DNA of 64,000 nt from Arthrobacter sp. FW306-2-2C-D06B (lineage in GTDB: Bacteria; Actinomycetota; Actinomycetes; Actinomycetales; Micrococcaceae). Shown piece after piece: positions 42,280-50,025 of this stretch. The position numbers were made by a program, and so were the translations under genes. Where the stretch lies: NCBI RefSeq assembly GCF_021789175.1, contig NZ_CP084560.1, forward strand, positions 3,720,001-3,784,000, in the 5' to 3' direction. The number at the start of each line of letters is the position of its first letter. The first letter of the stretch is position 1. Below the pieces are notes generated by a model that was not told where the DNA came from, did no database searches, and was given only the letters and a program-made list of their open reading frames with translations.

Positions 42280-43053
42280 ATGACTGACAGCAAGCCAATC
42301 CGCGTCACCGTGTGGAGCGAAAACCGGCACGAAAAGCGCGACGAACTGGTGGCGCGCCTCTACCCCGACGGCATGCACGGGGCCGTGAAGGCCGGCATCG
42401 AGGAGAACCTCGGCGCCAAGGCCAGCGTCCGCACCGCCACCCTGGACGAGCCCGAGCATGGCCTCACCGAGGAAGTCCTCGCCAACACGGATGTCCTCAC
42501 GTGGTGGGGGCACATGTCCCACGGTGATGTGGACGACGAGATCGTCGAGCGCGTGCACCGCCACGTCCTGTCCGGCATGGGCCTGATCGTGCTGCACTCC
42601 GGGCACTGGTCGAAGATCTTCACCAAGCTCATGGGCACCTCGTGCACATTGCGCTGGCGCAGTGAGCAGGACCGCGAACTGGTCTGGACCGTGGACCCCA
42701 CCCATCCGATTGCGAAGGGCGTTCCGCACCCCATCGTGATCGATCAGCAGGAAATGTACGGCGAGTTCTTCGATATCCCGACGCCCGAGGAGCTCGTGTT
42801 CATCAGTTCCTTCAGCGGCGGGGAAGTCTTCCGCTCGGGATGCACCTTCCGCCGCGGCCACGGCAAGATCTTCTTCTTCAGCCCCGGCGATCAGGACTAC
42901 CCGGTCTACCACCACAAGGATGTCCGCCGGGTCATCTCGAACGCCGTCGAATGGGCAGTCACAGATCGGCCGGAGCGCGCCTACCCCGAACTCCTGCGCT
43001 ATGAGACCAACGATTTCTTCAACGGCAAGAGCTACCAGGGAGCCAACGCATGA
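42280..43053 (+). CDS. ThuA-like protein (trehalose utilisation family)
   Basis: A 257-residue protein of the class-I glutamine-amidotransferase-like ThuA fold: [80 protein letters not shown], and [20 protein letters not shown]. In rhizobia ThuA and ThuB act together in trehalose and related sugar catabolism through 3-keto derivatives. Its stop overlaps the Gfo/Idh/MocA gene start by 4 nt. The exact reaction here is inferred. Confidence 0.85.
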   Translation: MTDSKPIRVTVWSENRHEKRDELVARLYPDGMHGAVKAGIEENLGAKASVRTATLDEPEHGLTEEVLANTDVLTWWGHMSHGDVDDEIVERVHRHVLSGMGLIVLHSGHWSKIFTKLMGTSCTLRWRSEQDRELVWTVDPTHPIAKGVPHPIVIDQQEMYGEFFDIPTPEELVFISSFSGGEVFRSGCTFRRGHGKIFFFSPGDQDYPVYHHKDVRRVISNAVEWAVTDRPERAYPELLRYETNDFFNGKSYQGANA

Positions 43054-44183
43054 GTACCCCTTTCGCCACCATTCCCGACGACGGCACTCCCCTTCGCGTC
43101 GTCGTGGTCGGAGCCGGGGGCATGGGCCGTGCGTGGCTTAGGACGGTGCAGGAGTCGCCGCTCGTGGAACTCGCGGGCATCGTCGACCTGGACCTTGACG
43201 CCGCCCGCGCCGGCGCCGCGGCTATCGGGCTTCCCGATCTGCCGGTAGGCACTGGAACCGCGCAGTTGGCGTCCGACGTCGGCGCCCACGCGGTCATCAA
43301 CGTCACCGTTCCGTTAGCTCACCATCCGGTGACCTCCGAGGCGCTGGCGGCGGGGCTCCCGGTGCTCGGCGAAAAGCCCGTGGCGTCCAACGTGGTCCAA
43401 GGGCTGTCGCTGGCCGCGGCGTCGGAGCTTACTGGCCAGTTGTTCATGGTCAGCCAGTCCCGCAGATACAACAGGCATCTTTTCGAAGCCAAACGGCTCG
43501 CCGCTTCTTTAGGCAGCGTGGGCATCGTTTCCGCCGAGTTCTTCAAGGCGCCGCATTTCGGCGGATTCCGGGATGCCATGGACCACCCGCTGCTGCTGGA
43601 CATGGCCATCCATCAGTTCGACATGGCCCGGTTCCTCCTCGACGCGGATCCTGTCTCGGTGTTCTGCGAGGAATACAACCCGTCCTGGAGTTGGTATCGC
43701 GGCGATGCAGGGGCCACCGCAATCTTCGAAATGACCGGCGGGGAACGCTTCGTGTTCACCGGGAGCTGGTGCAGCCCGGGCCGGGAGACCTCGTGGAACG
43801 CGGCATGGCGGATCAGCGGCGAACACGGCACGGTCCTGTGGGACGGCGACAGCGAACCTGCGTCCTCGTTGCTCCTTCCGTCCGGAACCGGTTCGGAGGA
43901 CCCGGGCCAGGAGATCGCCGGTTCGCTGCGTGACTTCGTGGTAGCCCTGCGCACCGGGAGCACTCCCATGGGCCAGGTCCACCAGAACATCATGAGCCTG
44001 GCCATGGTGGAGGCGGCCATGCTCAGCGCCTCCACGGGAACACGCGTTTCCGTTGATGCTCTGCTTGAGGAATCCTACGCACAGGCCGTCCTGACCGAAC
44101 GCGACCCGGACGTGCTGGAGGTCCTGAAGTCCTGGACATCGGTCCGCACCGCACTGGCTGTTCCTGCCCACCAACCCAACTAG
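43050..44183 (+). CDS. Gfo/Idh/MocA-family oxidoreductase, ThuB-like by position
   Basis: A 377-residue NAD(P)-dependent oxidoreductase. The Rossmann motif is [20 protein letters not shown] and the family lysine is in [29 protein letters not shown] carries the D-x-x-x-H catalytic pair. It ends the sugar operon, overlapping the ThuA-like gene. The last codons CCC AAC TAG belong to the sequence CCCAACTAGC into which the IS481-type element inserted, and the TAG lies in the 6-bp target duplication. The C-terminus Pro-Asn resembles other genes that end in a 66-bp palindrome. The protein appears complete. Confidence 0.88.
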   Translation: MSTPFATIPDDGTPLRVVVVGAGGMGRAWLRTVQESPLVELAGIVDLDLDAARAGAAAIGLPDLPVGTGTAQLASDVGAHAVINVTVPLAHHPVTSEALAAGLPVLGEKPVASNVVQGLSLAAASELTGQLFMVSQSRRYNRHLFEAKRLAASLGSVGIVSAEFFKAPHFGGFRDAMDHPLLLDMAIHQFDMARFLLDADPVSVFCEEYNPSWSWYRGDAGATAIFEMTGGERFVFTGSWCSPGRETSWNAAWRISGEHGTVLWDGDSEPASSLLLPSGTGSEDPGQEIAGSLRDFVVALRTGSTPMGQVHQNIMSLAMVEAAMLSASTGTRVSVDALLEESYAQAVLTERDPDVLEVLKSWTSVRTALAVPAHQPN

Positions 44184-44184
44184 C
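44179..44184. repeat. Left target-site duplication of IS copy 1
   Basis: ACTAGC directly before the left terminal TGTACTGCCC matches ACTAGC at 45301-45306 after the right end. It fits the NCTAGN target known for IS481-type elements. It contains the stop codons of both the oxidoreductase gene (plus) and the transposase gene (minus). Confidence 0.9.
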
Positions 44185-45178
44185 TGTACTGCCCAGGGAG
44201 GTTGGTCAACCGGCTGAGGGGTGGTTTGTTCCCGGTGGCGGTGTGGGGCCTGTGGTGATTGTAGTAGTGGATCCAGGCCGGTAGGGCGTCGCGGCGTGCT
44301 GTTTCGGTGGGGTAGAACTTGGCGTAGGCCCAGCCGTCGTTGAGGGTGCGGTGGAACCGTTCGATCTTGCCGTTGGTTTGGGGCCGGTAGGGTCGTGTGC
44401 GTTTCGGTGTGATGCCCAGTTCCTCGCAGGCGTGGGTCCAGGCCTTGGAGACGTAGGCGGATCCGTTGTCGGAGAGCACCCGTTTGGTGGTGATGCCGCG
44501 GTCGGCGAACCAGGCCACGGCGCGGCGCAGCACGGCGATCGCGGTTACGGCCTTCTCGTTGTGGTGGATCTCGGCGTAGGCCACCCGGGAGTAGTCATCG
44601 ATGACGGTGTGCACGTAGGCGGTGCCGTTGCGGGGGTGTTTGCCCGAGCGGGGCAGGCCGTTGCGGCTGGCTGAGGCCCGGGAGTTCTTCCCGCCTTCTT
44701 GCCGGCCGAGGTATCGGTGGCCTCCGCCGTCGGGGATGTTGCCGAACTTGGTGACGTCGACGTGGAGCAGCTCTCCCGGGGATTGGTGTTCATAGCGGCG
44801 GATTGGTTCGCCGGTCACCCGGTCGATGTAGCGCAGCCTGTTGATCCGGCAGCGGACCAGGACTGCGTGAACAGTTGACGCCGCGATTCCCAGCCTGCCG
44901 GCGATCTGCACCGGTCCCAGTCGTTTGCGCCACCGAAGTGCCACGATGCGTTTCACCAACGCCTGCGGTGTCCTGGCCGGGCTATGGTGCGGCCGTGAGG
45001 ACCTGTCCTGCATGCCCGCGGCTCCGTGGTCGAGGTAGCGCTGGACCCAGCGCTTGGCCGTGGGCCAGGACACCATGAACATCTTCGCTGCCTCGGAGAT
45101 CGTCCAGTGCTCGTGGACGACCAATTTGGCGAGCTTCAAACGGGTTTTTGAGGTCAGTGTTGCGTTAGCGTGGGACAC
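44180..45178 (-). CDS. IS481-family transposase, copy 1
   Basis: A 332-residue DDE transposase. The N-terminal HTH region has LAKLVVHEHWTISEAAKMFM then VSWPTAKRWVQRYLDHGAAG. The catalytic core has LLHVDVTKFG (first Asp), VLSDNGSAY (second Asp), 35 residues, then NGKIERFHRTL (Glu), and ends YYNHHRPHTATGNKPPLSRL. The start is GTG at 45178 with AGGAGG 5 nt before, inside a 12-bp inverted repeat. The element ends before a stop codon: the last sense codon and the TAG come from the flanking ACTAGC. Confidence 0.95.
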   Translation of the reverse strand: MSHANATLTSKTRLKLAKLVVHEHWTISEAAKMFMVSWPTAKRWVQRYLDHGAAGMQDRSSRPHHSPARTPQALVKRIVALRWRKRLGPVQIAGRLGIAASTVHAVLVRCRINRLRYIDRVTGEPIRRYEHQSPGELLHVDVTKFGNIPDGGGHRYLGRQEGGKNSRASASRNGLPRSGKHPRNGTAYVHTVIDDYSRVAYAEIHHNEKAVTAIAVLRRAVAWFADRGITTKRVLSDNGSAYVSKAWTHACEELGITPKRTRPYRPQTNGKIERFHRTLNDGWAYAKFYPTETARRDALPAWIHYYNHHRPHTATGNKPPLSRLTNLPGQYS

Positions 45179-45300
45179 GAAGGCCTCCTGGGTGAGCAGC
45201 GGTTCTTAGACAGCTCCACTCCACACCGGGAGGCCTTCGTCATGCCGGAAATCTATGCCGTGTTCTCACACGACTTCAACCAATGTCCCTGGGCAGTACA
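44185..45300 (-). mobile_element. IS481-family insertion sequence, copy 1
   Basis: A 1116-bp element with perfect 15-bp terminal inverted repeats (TGTACTGCCCAGGGA at 44185-44199; its complement at 45286-45300), one transposase gene, and 6-bp flanking duplications ACTAGC. It lies directly at the 3' end of the sugar operon. A second, seemingly identical copy in the same orientation is at 47771-48886. High identity suggests recent transposition. Confidence 0.95.
45177..45240 (-). promoter_or_regulatory. Inverted repeat covering the transposase ribosome site (IS copy 1)
   Basis: ACGAAGGCCTCC (45177-45188) and GGAGGCCTTCGT (45229-45240) are perfect 12-bp arms 40 bp apart. In transposase mRNA the downstream arm includes the AGGAGG site and reaches the GTG start, so folding would hide both. 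A shorter transcript starting between the arms would escape. The same repeat is at 48763-48774 and 48815-48826 in copy 2. Confidence 0.6.
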
Positions 45301-45306
45301 ACTAGC
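45301..45306. repeat. Right target-site duplication of IS copy 1
   Basis: ACTAGC, identical to 44179-44184, directly after the right inverted repeat. Confidence 0.9.
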
Positions 45307-45326
45307 GGCCGTTAGCTGGCAGCCCA

Positions 45327-45392
45327 CCCAACTAACTCGCATTTGTTGTCGTTTTGAGCCCTCATAACGACAACAAATGCGAGTTAGTTGGG
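45327..45392. repeat. 66-bp palindromic element, near-perfect copy
   Basis: Arms CCCAACTAACTCGCATTTG + TTGTCGTT (45327-45353) and AACGACAA + CAAATGCGAGTTAGTTGGG (45366-45392) are perfectly complementary over 27 bp with loop TTGAGCCCTCAT. It lies just past the LysE-type gene (stop at 45400 on the minus strand) and 26 bp from IS copy 1. It would be a very stable terminator in both directions. Confidence 0.9.
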
Positions 45393-45399
45393 GGTGCCG

Positions 45400-46038
45400 T
45401 TAGCTTGAGGCGAGGGACTTCGTCAGGATCGTCCCGCCGACGCCGATCAGGACCGTGCCGGATCCGCCAGTGATGATCCGCTTCGCCCGGGGTCGGGCGA
45501 GTGCCGTGGAGATTCTCTTGAGCGCATGCACCAGCAGGACGTACCAAACCAGCGCAGTGAGCAGAAAGATGCCCGCCATCAACGCGTGCTGGCCCAGAGG
45601 GGGAAGCGGCGCGAGGTTGAATTGGGGGAAAAGGGACAGATAGAAGACGGCGACCTTCGGGTTGAGCAGATTGCTGACCATTCCCTGCACGAACGGTGAG
45701 TTACCTCGGGACCCAAGCCTGGGTTGCGGAACCGTAATAGCTTGACTGCGGGGGCGGCCGAAAGCCTCCAGCAGGGCGCGGGCTCCCAGATAGAGCAAGT
45801 ACGCCGCACCGGCGATCCTGATGGCGTTGCCTAGGACTTCCGACGCACCCAAGAGCGCGGTGACGCCAAGCACGGCGAGAAGGGCAAGGATCGTGTTGCC
45901 GACCATGATTCCGATGGCGGTGGTTGCCGCTGATCCGGGTCCGCGGGGTGCGTTTTTCAGCACAAGCGCAAAATCAGGGCCGGGAACGAGGACCACGACG
46001 ACGCAGGTCAGCGCAAACGCCATCAGTTGTTCGACCAT
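45400..46038 (-). CDS. LysE/RhtB-family amino acid exporter
   Basis: A 212-residue membrane protein with six helices: AFALTCVVVVLVPGPDFALV (family motif PGPD), IGIMVGNTILALLAVLGVTA, IRIAGAAYLLYLGARALLEA, and FVQGMVSNLLNPKVAVFYLS (NPK motif). The ATG at 46038 places MVEQLM before the first helix; an upstream ATG at 46086 adds a polar tail not typical of the family. These carriers export homoserine lactone, threonine, lysine or similar. It lies between the two IS copies. Confidence 0.88.
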   Translation of the reverse strand: MVEQLMAFALTCVVVVLVPGPDFALVLKNAPRGPGSAATTAIGIMVGNTILALLAVLGVTALLGASEVLGNAIRIAGAAYLLYLGARALLEAFGRPRSQAITVPQPRLGSRGNSPFVQGMVSNLLNPKVAVFYLSLFPQFNLAPLPPLGQHALMAGIFLLTALVWYVLLVHALKRISTALARPRAKRIITGGSGTVLIGVGGTILTKSLASS

Positions 46039-46253
46039 GAGGGACTGCTTCCGGGGGAATGGATCTTCGGCACGTGTTGCCTTCAAGAGTGTAGTCGTCT
46101 GGCAGGGCGGTTGGACCTACACCGAATGGAAAAACCAGGCCACTTTTCGTAGTCGTGGACGCCCGGCTCGCGTAGTCTGGCGGCAAGACTGCCTGGCTGG
46201 GGTAGCCCGCGCCGCCAAGCGGCACTGCAGATCGACACGAGGGGATATCAATC

Positions 46254-47105
46254 ATGCAAGCAGCTAATTCGCGACGCCGGTATGGCCGCCCGGTGGGCGC
46301 CGCCGCCGTCGTCGTACTCCTGGCAGCACTCGGAACGGGACCGGCCCACGCGAATCCGACCACAGCGAAACCCGCCGATGTCTATGTGGCACTCGGCGAT
46401 TCCTATGCCGCCGGCACGGGCGGCAGCAGTCCGGCTCCGGGCTCATCGCCGGGCTGCCATCAGAGCCTGGACAGTTACGCTGCGCTTTTGGGCGGGCTGA
46501 ACCTGGGCTGCTTCGGCGCCACATCGCTTGCCGTCAAGGCAAGCCTGGAGAATCTGTCTCCCGCCGACCCGGTTGCGATCGCTCTGGGGTCCGCTACCGA
46601 AGTCTCGGTGACGGTTGGCGGCAACGACGTCGGCACGGGAGCCGTGGCGGTGGCTTGCACCAGCGCCGATGCCCTGGCCTGCGCTTCGGCCGTGCAGGGC
46701 GTGGCGAATGCATTGCCCGCACTGCCCGGCAACATCGTGGCCATGGTCCAGTCCATCCGGCAGAAGGCACCCCACGCCGACATCGTGCTGACCGGCTATC
46801 CGCGCTTGTTCACCGTTGGCCCCAAGATGCCTCCCGCGCAGAAACAGTTGGCCACCACCCTGAACGGAATGGCTGACCAATTGAATGCGACCATCGCTGG
46901 CGCCGCCTCCGCCGCAGGAGTGGGGTACGTGAGCGTGACGGAGCGGTTCACCGGGCACGGCATCGGTTCCAACAATCCGTGGATCCACTACACCCAGCTA
47001 TCGCCACTGGATCCGCCGCAGCTCGCTTTGGAGAACTTCCATCCCAATGATGCCGGCTACTCCCAGGGCTACCGCACGGCCGTCAACAGCGCGCTCAAGA
47101 AGTAG
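46254..47105 (+). CDS. Secreted SGNH/GDSL-family hydrolase
   Basis: A 283-residue exported esterase. The signal peptide (RPVGAAAVVVLLAALGTGPA, cut near AHA) is followed by block I YVALGDSYAAGTG, block III VTVGGNDVG and the His block NFHPNDAGYSQGY. Six Cys (CHQS, GCFGAT, ACTSADALACAS) suggest disulphides, as in Streptomyces SGNH lipases. Short ester or lipid hydrolysis outside the cell is expected. It lies between the two IS copies on the plus strand. Confidence 0.9.
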   Translation: MQAANSRRRYGRPVGAAAVVVLLAALGTGPAHANPTTAKPADVYVALGDSYAAGTGGSSPAPGSSPGCHQSLDSYAALLGGLNLGCFGATSLAVKASLENLSPADPVAIALGSATEVSVTVGGNDVGTGAVAVACTSADALACASAVQGVANALPALPGNIVAMVQSIRQKAPHADIVLTGYPRLFTVGPKMPPAQKQLATTLNGMADQLNATIAGAASAAGVGYVSVTERFTGHGIGSNNPWIHYTQLSPLDPPQLALENFHPNDAGYSQGYRTAVNSALKK

Positions 47106-47149
47106 CGGGCGCGAGGCGCGAACGCGCGGCGCCGTGTGCGCGTTCGCGC

Positions 47150-47743
47150 TCAGGGCCGCTTATCGAGCCGGAACTCGAGGCCGGTGCGCACAGCGGGCCA
47201 CTCGTGTTCGAGGATGGAGAACACCACCGTGTCGCGGAGCACTCCGTCCGAAGTCCGCGAGTGGTTGCGCAGCACGCCGTCCTGCTTGGCGCCCAGACGG
47301 GCGATAGCCTCGCGGGACTGGTGGTTGAGCCAGTGCGTACGGAATTCGACGGCAGGACAGCCAAGGGTTTCGAAAGCGTGGCGAAGCAGCAGCAGTTTGG
47401 AGTCCGGGTTGCTCCCGCTGCCCTGGGCCGAAGCAGCGTTCCAGGTGGAGCCGATCTCTACCCGCGGAGTGCCGGCGTCGATGTTCATGTAAGTGGTCAT
47501 GCCGATCAACTTGCCGTTCGCCTTCAACCGGGTCGCGAACGGCACCATGGATCCTTGCTCCTGCAGCCCGAGCCGGCGGTCGATCTCCGCGGCCATTCCC
47601 TCCGGCGTCGGGACCGAGGTGTACCAGAGTTTCCACAACTCGCCGTCTTTTGCGGCATCCACAAGGCCGTCGTGGTGCTCGGGGCTGAGGGGTTCCAAGG
47701 TTACGAAGCGACCGTCCAGGGTCACGGGTGCAATGAGAGTCAC
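47150..47743 (-). CDS. GNAT N-acetyltransferase, RimJ-like
   Basis: A 197-residue Acetyltransf_3-type protein: TLDGRFVTLEPLSPEHHDGL, DAAKDGELWKLWYTSVPTPE, TYMNIDAGTPRVEIGSTWNA and NHQSREAIARLGAKQDGVLR. The classic R/Q-x-x-G-x-G/A loop is replaced by SAQGSGSNPDSKLLL, which occurs in this subfamily. The target is unknown. Its start is near the left end of IS copy 2. Confidence 0.85.
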   Translation of the reverse strand: MTLIAPVTLDGRFVTLEPLSPEHHDGLVDAAKDGELWKLWYTSVPTPEGMAAEIDRRLGLQEQGSMVPFATRLKANGKLIGMTTYMNIDAGTPRVEIGSTWNAASAQGSGSNPDSKLLLLRHAFETLGCPAVEFRTHWLNHQSREAIARLGAKQDGVLRNHSRTSDGVLRDTVVFSILEHEWPAVRTGLEFRLDKRP

Positions 47744-47764
47744 CCAGCCAGCCTAACCGACCCA

Positions 47765-47770
47765 ACTAGC
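47765..47770. repeat. Left target-site duplication of IS copy 2
   Basis: ACTAGC immediately before TGTACTGCCC, matching 48887-48892. Confidence 0.9.
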
Positions 47771-48764
47771 TGTACTGCCCAGGGAGGTTGGTCAACCGGC
47801 TGAGGGGTGGTTTGTTCCCGGTGGCGGTGTGGGGCCTGTGGTGATTGTAGTAGTGGATCCAGGCCGGTAGGGCGTCGCGGCGTGCTGTTTCGGTGGGGTA
47901 GAACTTGGCGTAGGCCCAGCCGTCGTTGAGGGTGCGGTGGAACCGTTCGATCTTGCCGTTGGTTTGGGGCCGGTAGGGTCGTGTGCGTTTCGGTGTGATG
48001 CCCAGTTCCTCGCAGGCGTGGGTCCAGGCCTTGGAGACGTAGGCGGATCCGTTGTCGGAGAGCACCCGTTTGGTGGTGATGCCGCGGTCGGCGAACCAGG
48101 CCACGGCGCGGCGCAGCACGGCGATCGCGGTTACGGCCTTCTCGTTGTGGTGGATCTCGGCGTAGGCCACCCGGGAGTAGTCATCGATGACGGTGTGCAC
48201 GTAGGCGGTGCCGTTGCGGGGGTGTTTGCCCGAGCGGGGCAGGCCGTTGCGGCTGGCTGAGGCCCGGGAGTTCTTCCCGCCTTCTTGCCGGCCGAGGTAT
48301 CGGTGGCCTCCGCCGTCGGGGATGTTGCCGAACTTGGTGACGTCGACGTGGAGCAGCTCTCCCGGGGATTGGTGTTCATAGCGGCGGATTGGTTCGCCGG
48401 TCACCCGGTCGATGTAGCGCAGCCTGTTGATCCGGCAGCGGACCAGGACTGCGTGAACAGTTGACGCCGCGATTCCCAGCCTGCCGGCGATCTGCACCGG
48501 TCCCAGTCGTTTGCGCCACCGAAGTGCCACGATGCGTTTCACCAACGCCTGCGGTGTCCTGGCCGGGCTATGGTGCGGCCGTGAGGACCTGTCCTGCATG
48601 CCCGCGGCTCCGTGGTCGAGGTAGCGCTGGACCCAGCGCTTGGCCGTGGGCCAGGACACCATGAACATCTTCGCTGCCTCGGAGATCGTCCAGTGCTCGT
48701 GGACGACCAATTTGGCGAGCTTCAAACGGGTTTTTGAGGTCAGTGTTGCGTTAGCGTGGGACAC
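47766..48764 (-). CDS. IS481-family transposase, copy 2
   Basis: Protein identical to the 332-residue transposase of copy 1 (same DDE residues, GTG start with AGGAGG). The stop codon TAG again lies outside the IS in the ACTAGC duplication. Both copies look intact and could be active. Confidence 0.95.
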   Translation of the reverse strand: MSHANATLTSKTRLKLAKLVVHEHWTISEAAKMFMVSWPTAKRWVQRYLDHGAAGMQDRSSRPHHSPARTPQALVKRIVALRWRKRLGPVQIAGRLGIAASTVHAVLVRCRINRLRYIDRVTGEPIRRYEHQSPGELLHVDVTKFGNIPDGGGHRYLGRQEGGKNSRASASRNGLPRSGKHPRNGTAYVHTVIDDYSRVAYAEIHHNEKAVTAIAVLRRAVAWFADRGITTKRVLSDNGSAYVSKAWTHACEELGITPKRTRPYRPQTNGKIERFHRTLNDGWAYAKFYPTETARRDALPAWIHYYNHHRPHTATGNKPPLSRLTNLPGQYS

Positions 48765-48886
48765 GAAGGCCTCCTGGGTGAGCAGCGGTTCTTAGACAGC
48801 TCCACTCCACACCGGGAGGCCTTCGTCATGCCGGAAATCTATGCCGTGTTCTCACACGACTTCAACCAATGTCCCTGGGCAGTACA
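47771..48886 (-). mobile_element. IS481-family insertion sequence, copy 2
   Basis: A 1116-bp element with the same 15-bp inverted repeats, orientation and transposase as copy 1, flanked by ACTAGC on both sides. It has inserted in the left arm of a 66-bp palindrome. Together with copy 1 it brackets a 2.46-kb segment with three intact chromosomal-looking genes. Confidence 0.95.
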
Positions 48887-48892
48887 ACTAGC
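48887..48892. repeat. Right target-site duplication of IS copy 2
   Basis: ACTAGC directly after the right inverted repeat, followed by TCGCATTTGTTG of the palindrome. Confidence 0.9.
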
Positions 48893-49011
48893 TCGCATTT
48901 GTTGTCGTTTTGGGGCCTGTAAACGACAACAAATGCGAGTCAGTTGGGGTTCGCGGGCGATTACCTGTGGATAACTCAATATGGCGTTCCAGGATTTGCA
49001 ACGATAGGGCG

Positions 49012-49956
49012 ATGAGGACCCCGCAACCTTTGCCCGCGCTGCTGGCCTGCGCCCCGTTCACCTTTCAAGAAGCGGTCGACGCCGGTGTGAGCCTCAGGCG
49101 GTTGCGGCACCGATCGCTGCCCTCGCCTAGCCGGGGCATCCGAATTCCGGACCACGCATTGGTTCCCGGGCAGGCGACGGACGTCGGTTTCGTCCGGCCC
49201 TTCACCGCGGTGACTGAGTTCTCGGCAGCGTCGCACGCCACGGCGTTCGCTCTGTGGTCATTCCCTGGGTTCCTCCCCCGTAGCGATGATCCGCGCATCC
49301 ACATTTCGCGTCCCGACACCATGGCCATTCCTCGACGAACAGGAGTGATTGGGCATGTGGGGCAGTTCTTCGACGACGAAATCACGAGTCTTGACGGGCT
49401 TCTGGTCACCACGCGCACCCGGACCTGGCTAGATGTGTCCAGGAAGATGAGTGTTGACGAACTGACCGTTGTGGCCGACCATCTGGTGCGGATCCCCCGG
49501 CCGGAGTTGGAAGGCCGGACAGAGCCGTACGCAACATTGGAACAACTGGCCGACATGCTGGACCGGCACAAAGGAACTCCCGGGATCCGCAAAGCGCGGC
49601 TGGCCCTCGATCAGGCGCGGATCGGCTCAGACTCCGCCCCCGAAACGCGGCTCCGGCTGGCCCTTGAATACGGCGGACTGCCAGAACCCCAACTGAACGT
49701 AGCTACTGAGCTAGGTGCCGGCGTCGTACGTCAACCGGATCTGGCCTATCCGGAACACCGTGTGGCGGTCGAATACGACGGCGAGCCGCATTCCGAGCCG
49801 GCCCAGATAGTCCGGGACATCGCCCGCGAAGAGGACTTCGCGCGTGCGGGCTGGCACTTGGTGAGGATCTCCAAACGGCACATGGCCAACGATGCACGGT
49901 CCGCCGTCGCGAAAGTCCGTGCCGTGCTCCTTGATCGAGGCTGGACCCCCAAGTGA
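49012..49956 (+). CDS. DUF559/Vsr-like nuclease-fold protein with AbiEi-like N-terminus
   Basis: A 314-residue protein. Residues about 1-60 look like a small winged-helix region (LLACAPFTFQEAVDAGVSLR, RLRHRSLPSPSRGIRIPDHA). The C-terminal 100 residues resemble the DUF559/very-short-patch-repair fold: RQPDLAYPEHRVAVEYDGEP, REEDFARAGWHLVRISKRHM, with possible acidic metal ligands in DLAYPE and EYDGE. The ATG at 49012 is favoured; upstream in-frame codons run into the palindrome. Its stop lies in the left arm of the palindrome at 49948. Proteins like this are common in Micrococcaceae; the function is unknown. Palindromes at both ends are notable. Confidence 0.65.
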   Translation: MRTPQPLPALLACAPFTFQEAVDAGVSLRRLRHRSLPSPSRGIRIPDHALVPGQATDVGFVRPFTAVTEFSAASHATAFALWSFPGFLPRSDDPRIHISRPDTMAIPRRTGVIGHVGQFFDDEITSLDGLLVTTRTRTWLDVSRKMSVDELTVVADHLVRIPRPELEGRTEPYATLEQLADMLDRHKGTPGIRKARLALDQARIGSDSAPETRLRLALEYGGLPEPQLNVATELGAGVVRQPDLAYPEHRVAVEYDGEPHSEPAQIVRDIAREEDFARAGWHLVRISKRHMANDARSAVAKVRAVLLDRGWTPK

Positions 49957-50013
49957 CTCGCATTTGTTGTCGTTATGGGGCCTGAAAACGACAACAAATG
50001 CGAGTCAGTTGGG
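49948..50013. repeat. 66-bp palindromic element between convergent genes
   Basis: Arms CCCAAGTGACTCGCATTTGT + TGTCGTT and AACGACA + ACAAATGCGAGTCAGTTGGG around loop ATGGGGCCTGAA. Its first nine bases give codons CCC AAG TGA, the end of the DUF559 gene. It separates that gene from the convergent 3-hydroxyacyl-CoA dehydrogenase gene. Confidence 0.9.
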
Positions 50014-50025
50014 GACACAAGGCAG

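Larger units (their letters stand above)
47761..48948. repeat. 66-bp palindromic element split by IS copy 2
   Basis: The first ten bases CCCAACTAGC (47761-47770) and the remaining TCGCATTTGTTGTCGTTTTG onward (48893-48948) rebuild one 66-bp palindrome when the IS and one duplicated ACTAGC are removed. The restored arms end CCCAACTAGCTCGC and GCGAGTCAGTTGGG. This shows the palindrome was present before the IS. Confidence 0.9.

Noticed and set aside
48966..48974. Perfect DnaA box TTATCCACA on the minus strand
   Set aside because: A single box with no AT-rich region, no cluster and no dnaA/dnaN genes nearby. Chance is sufficient.
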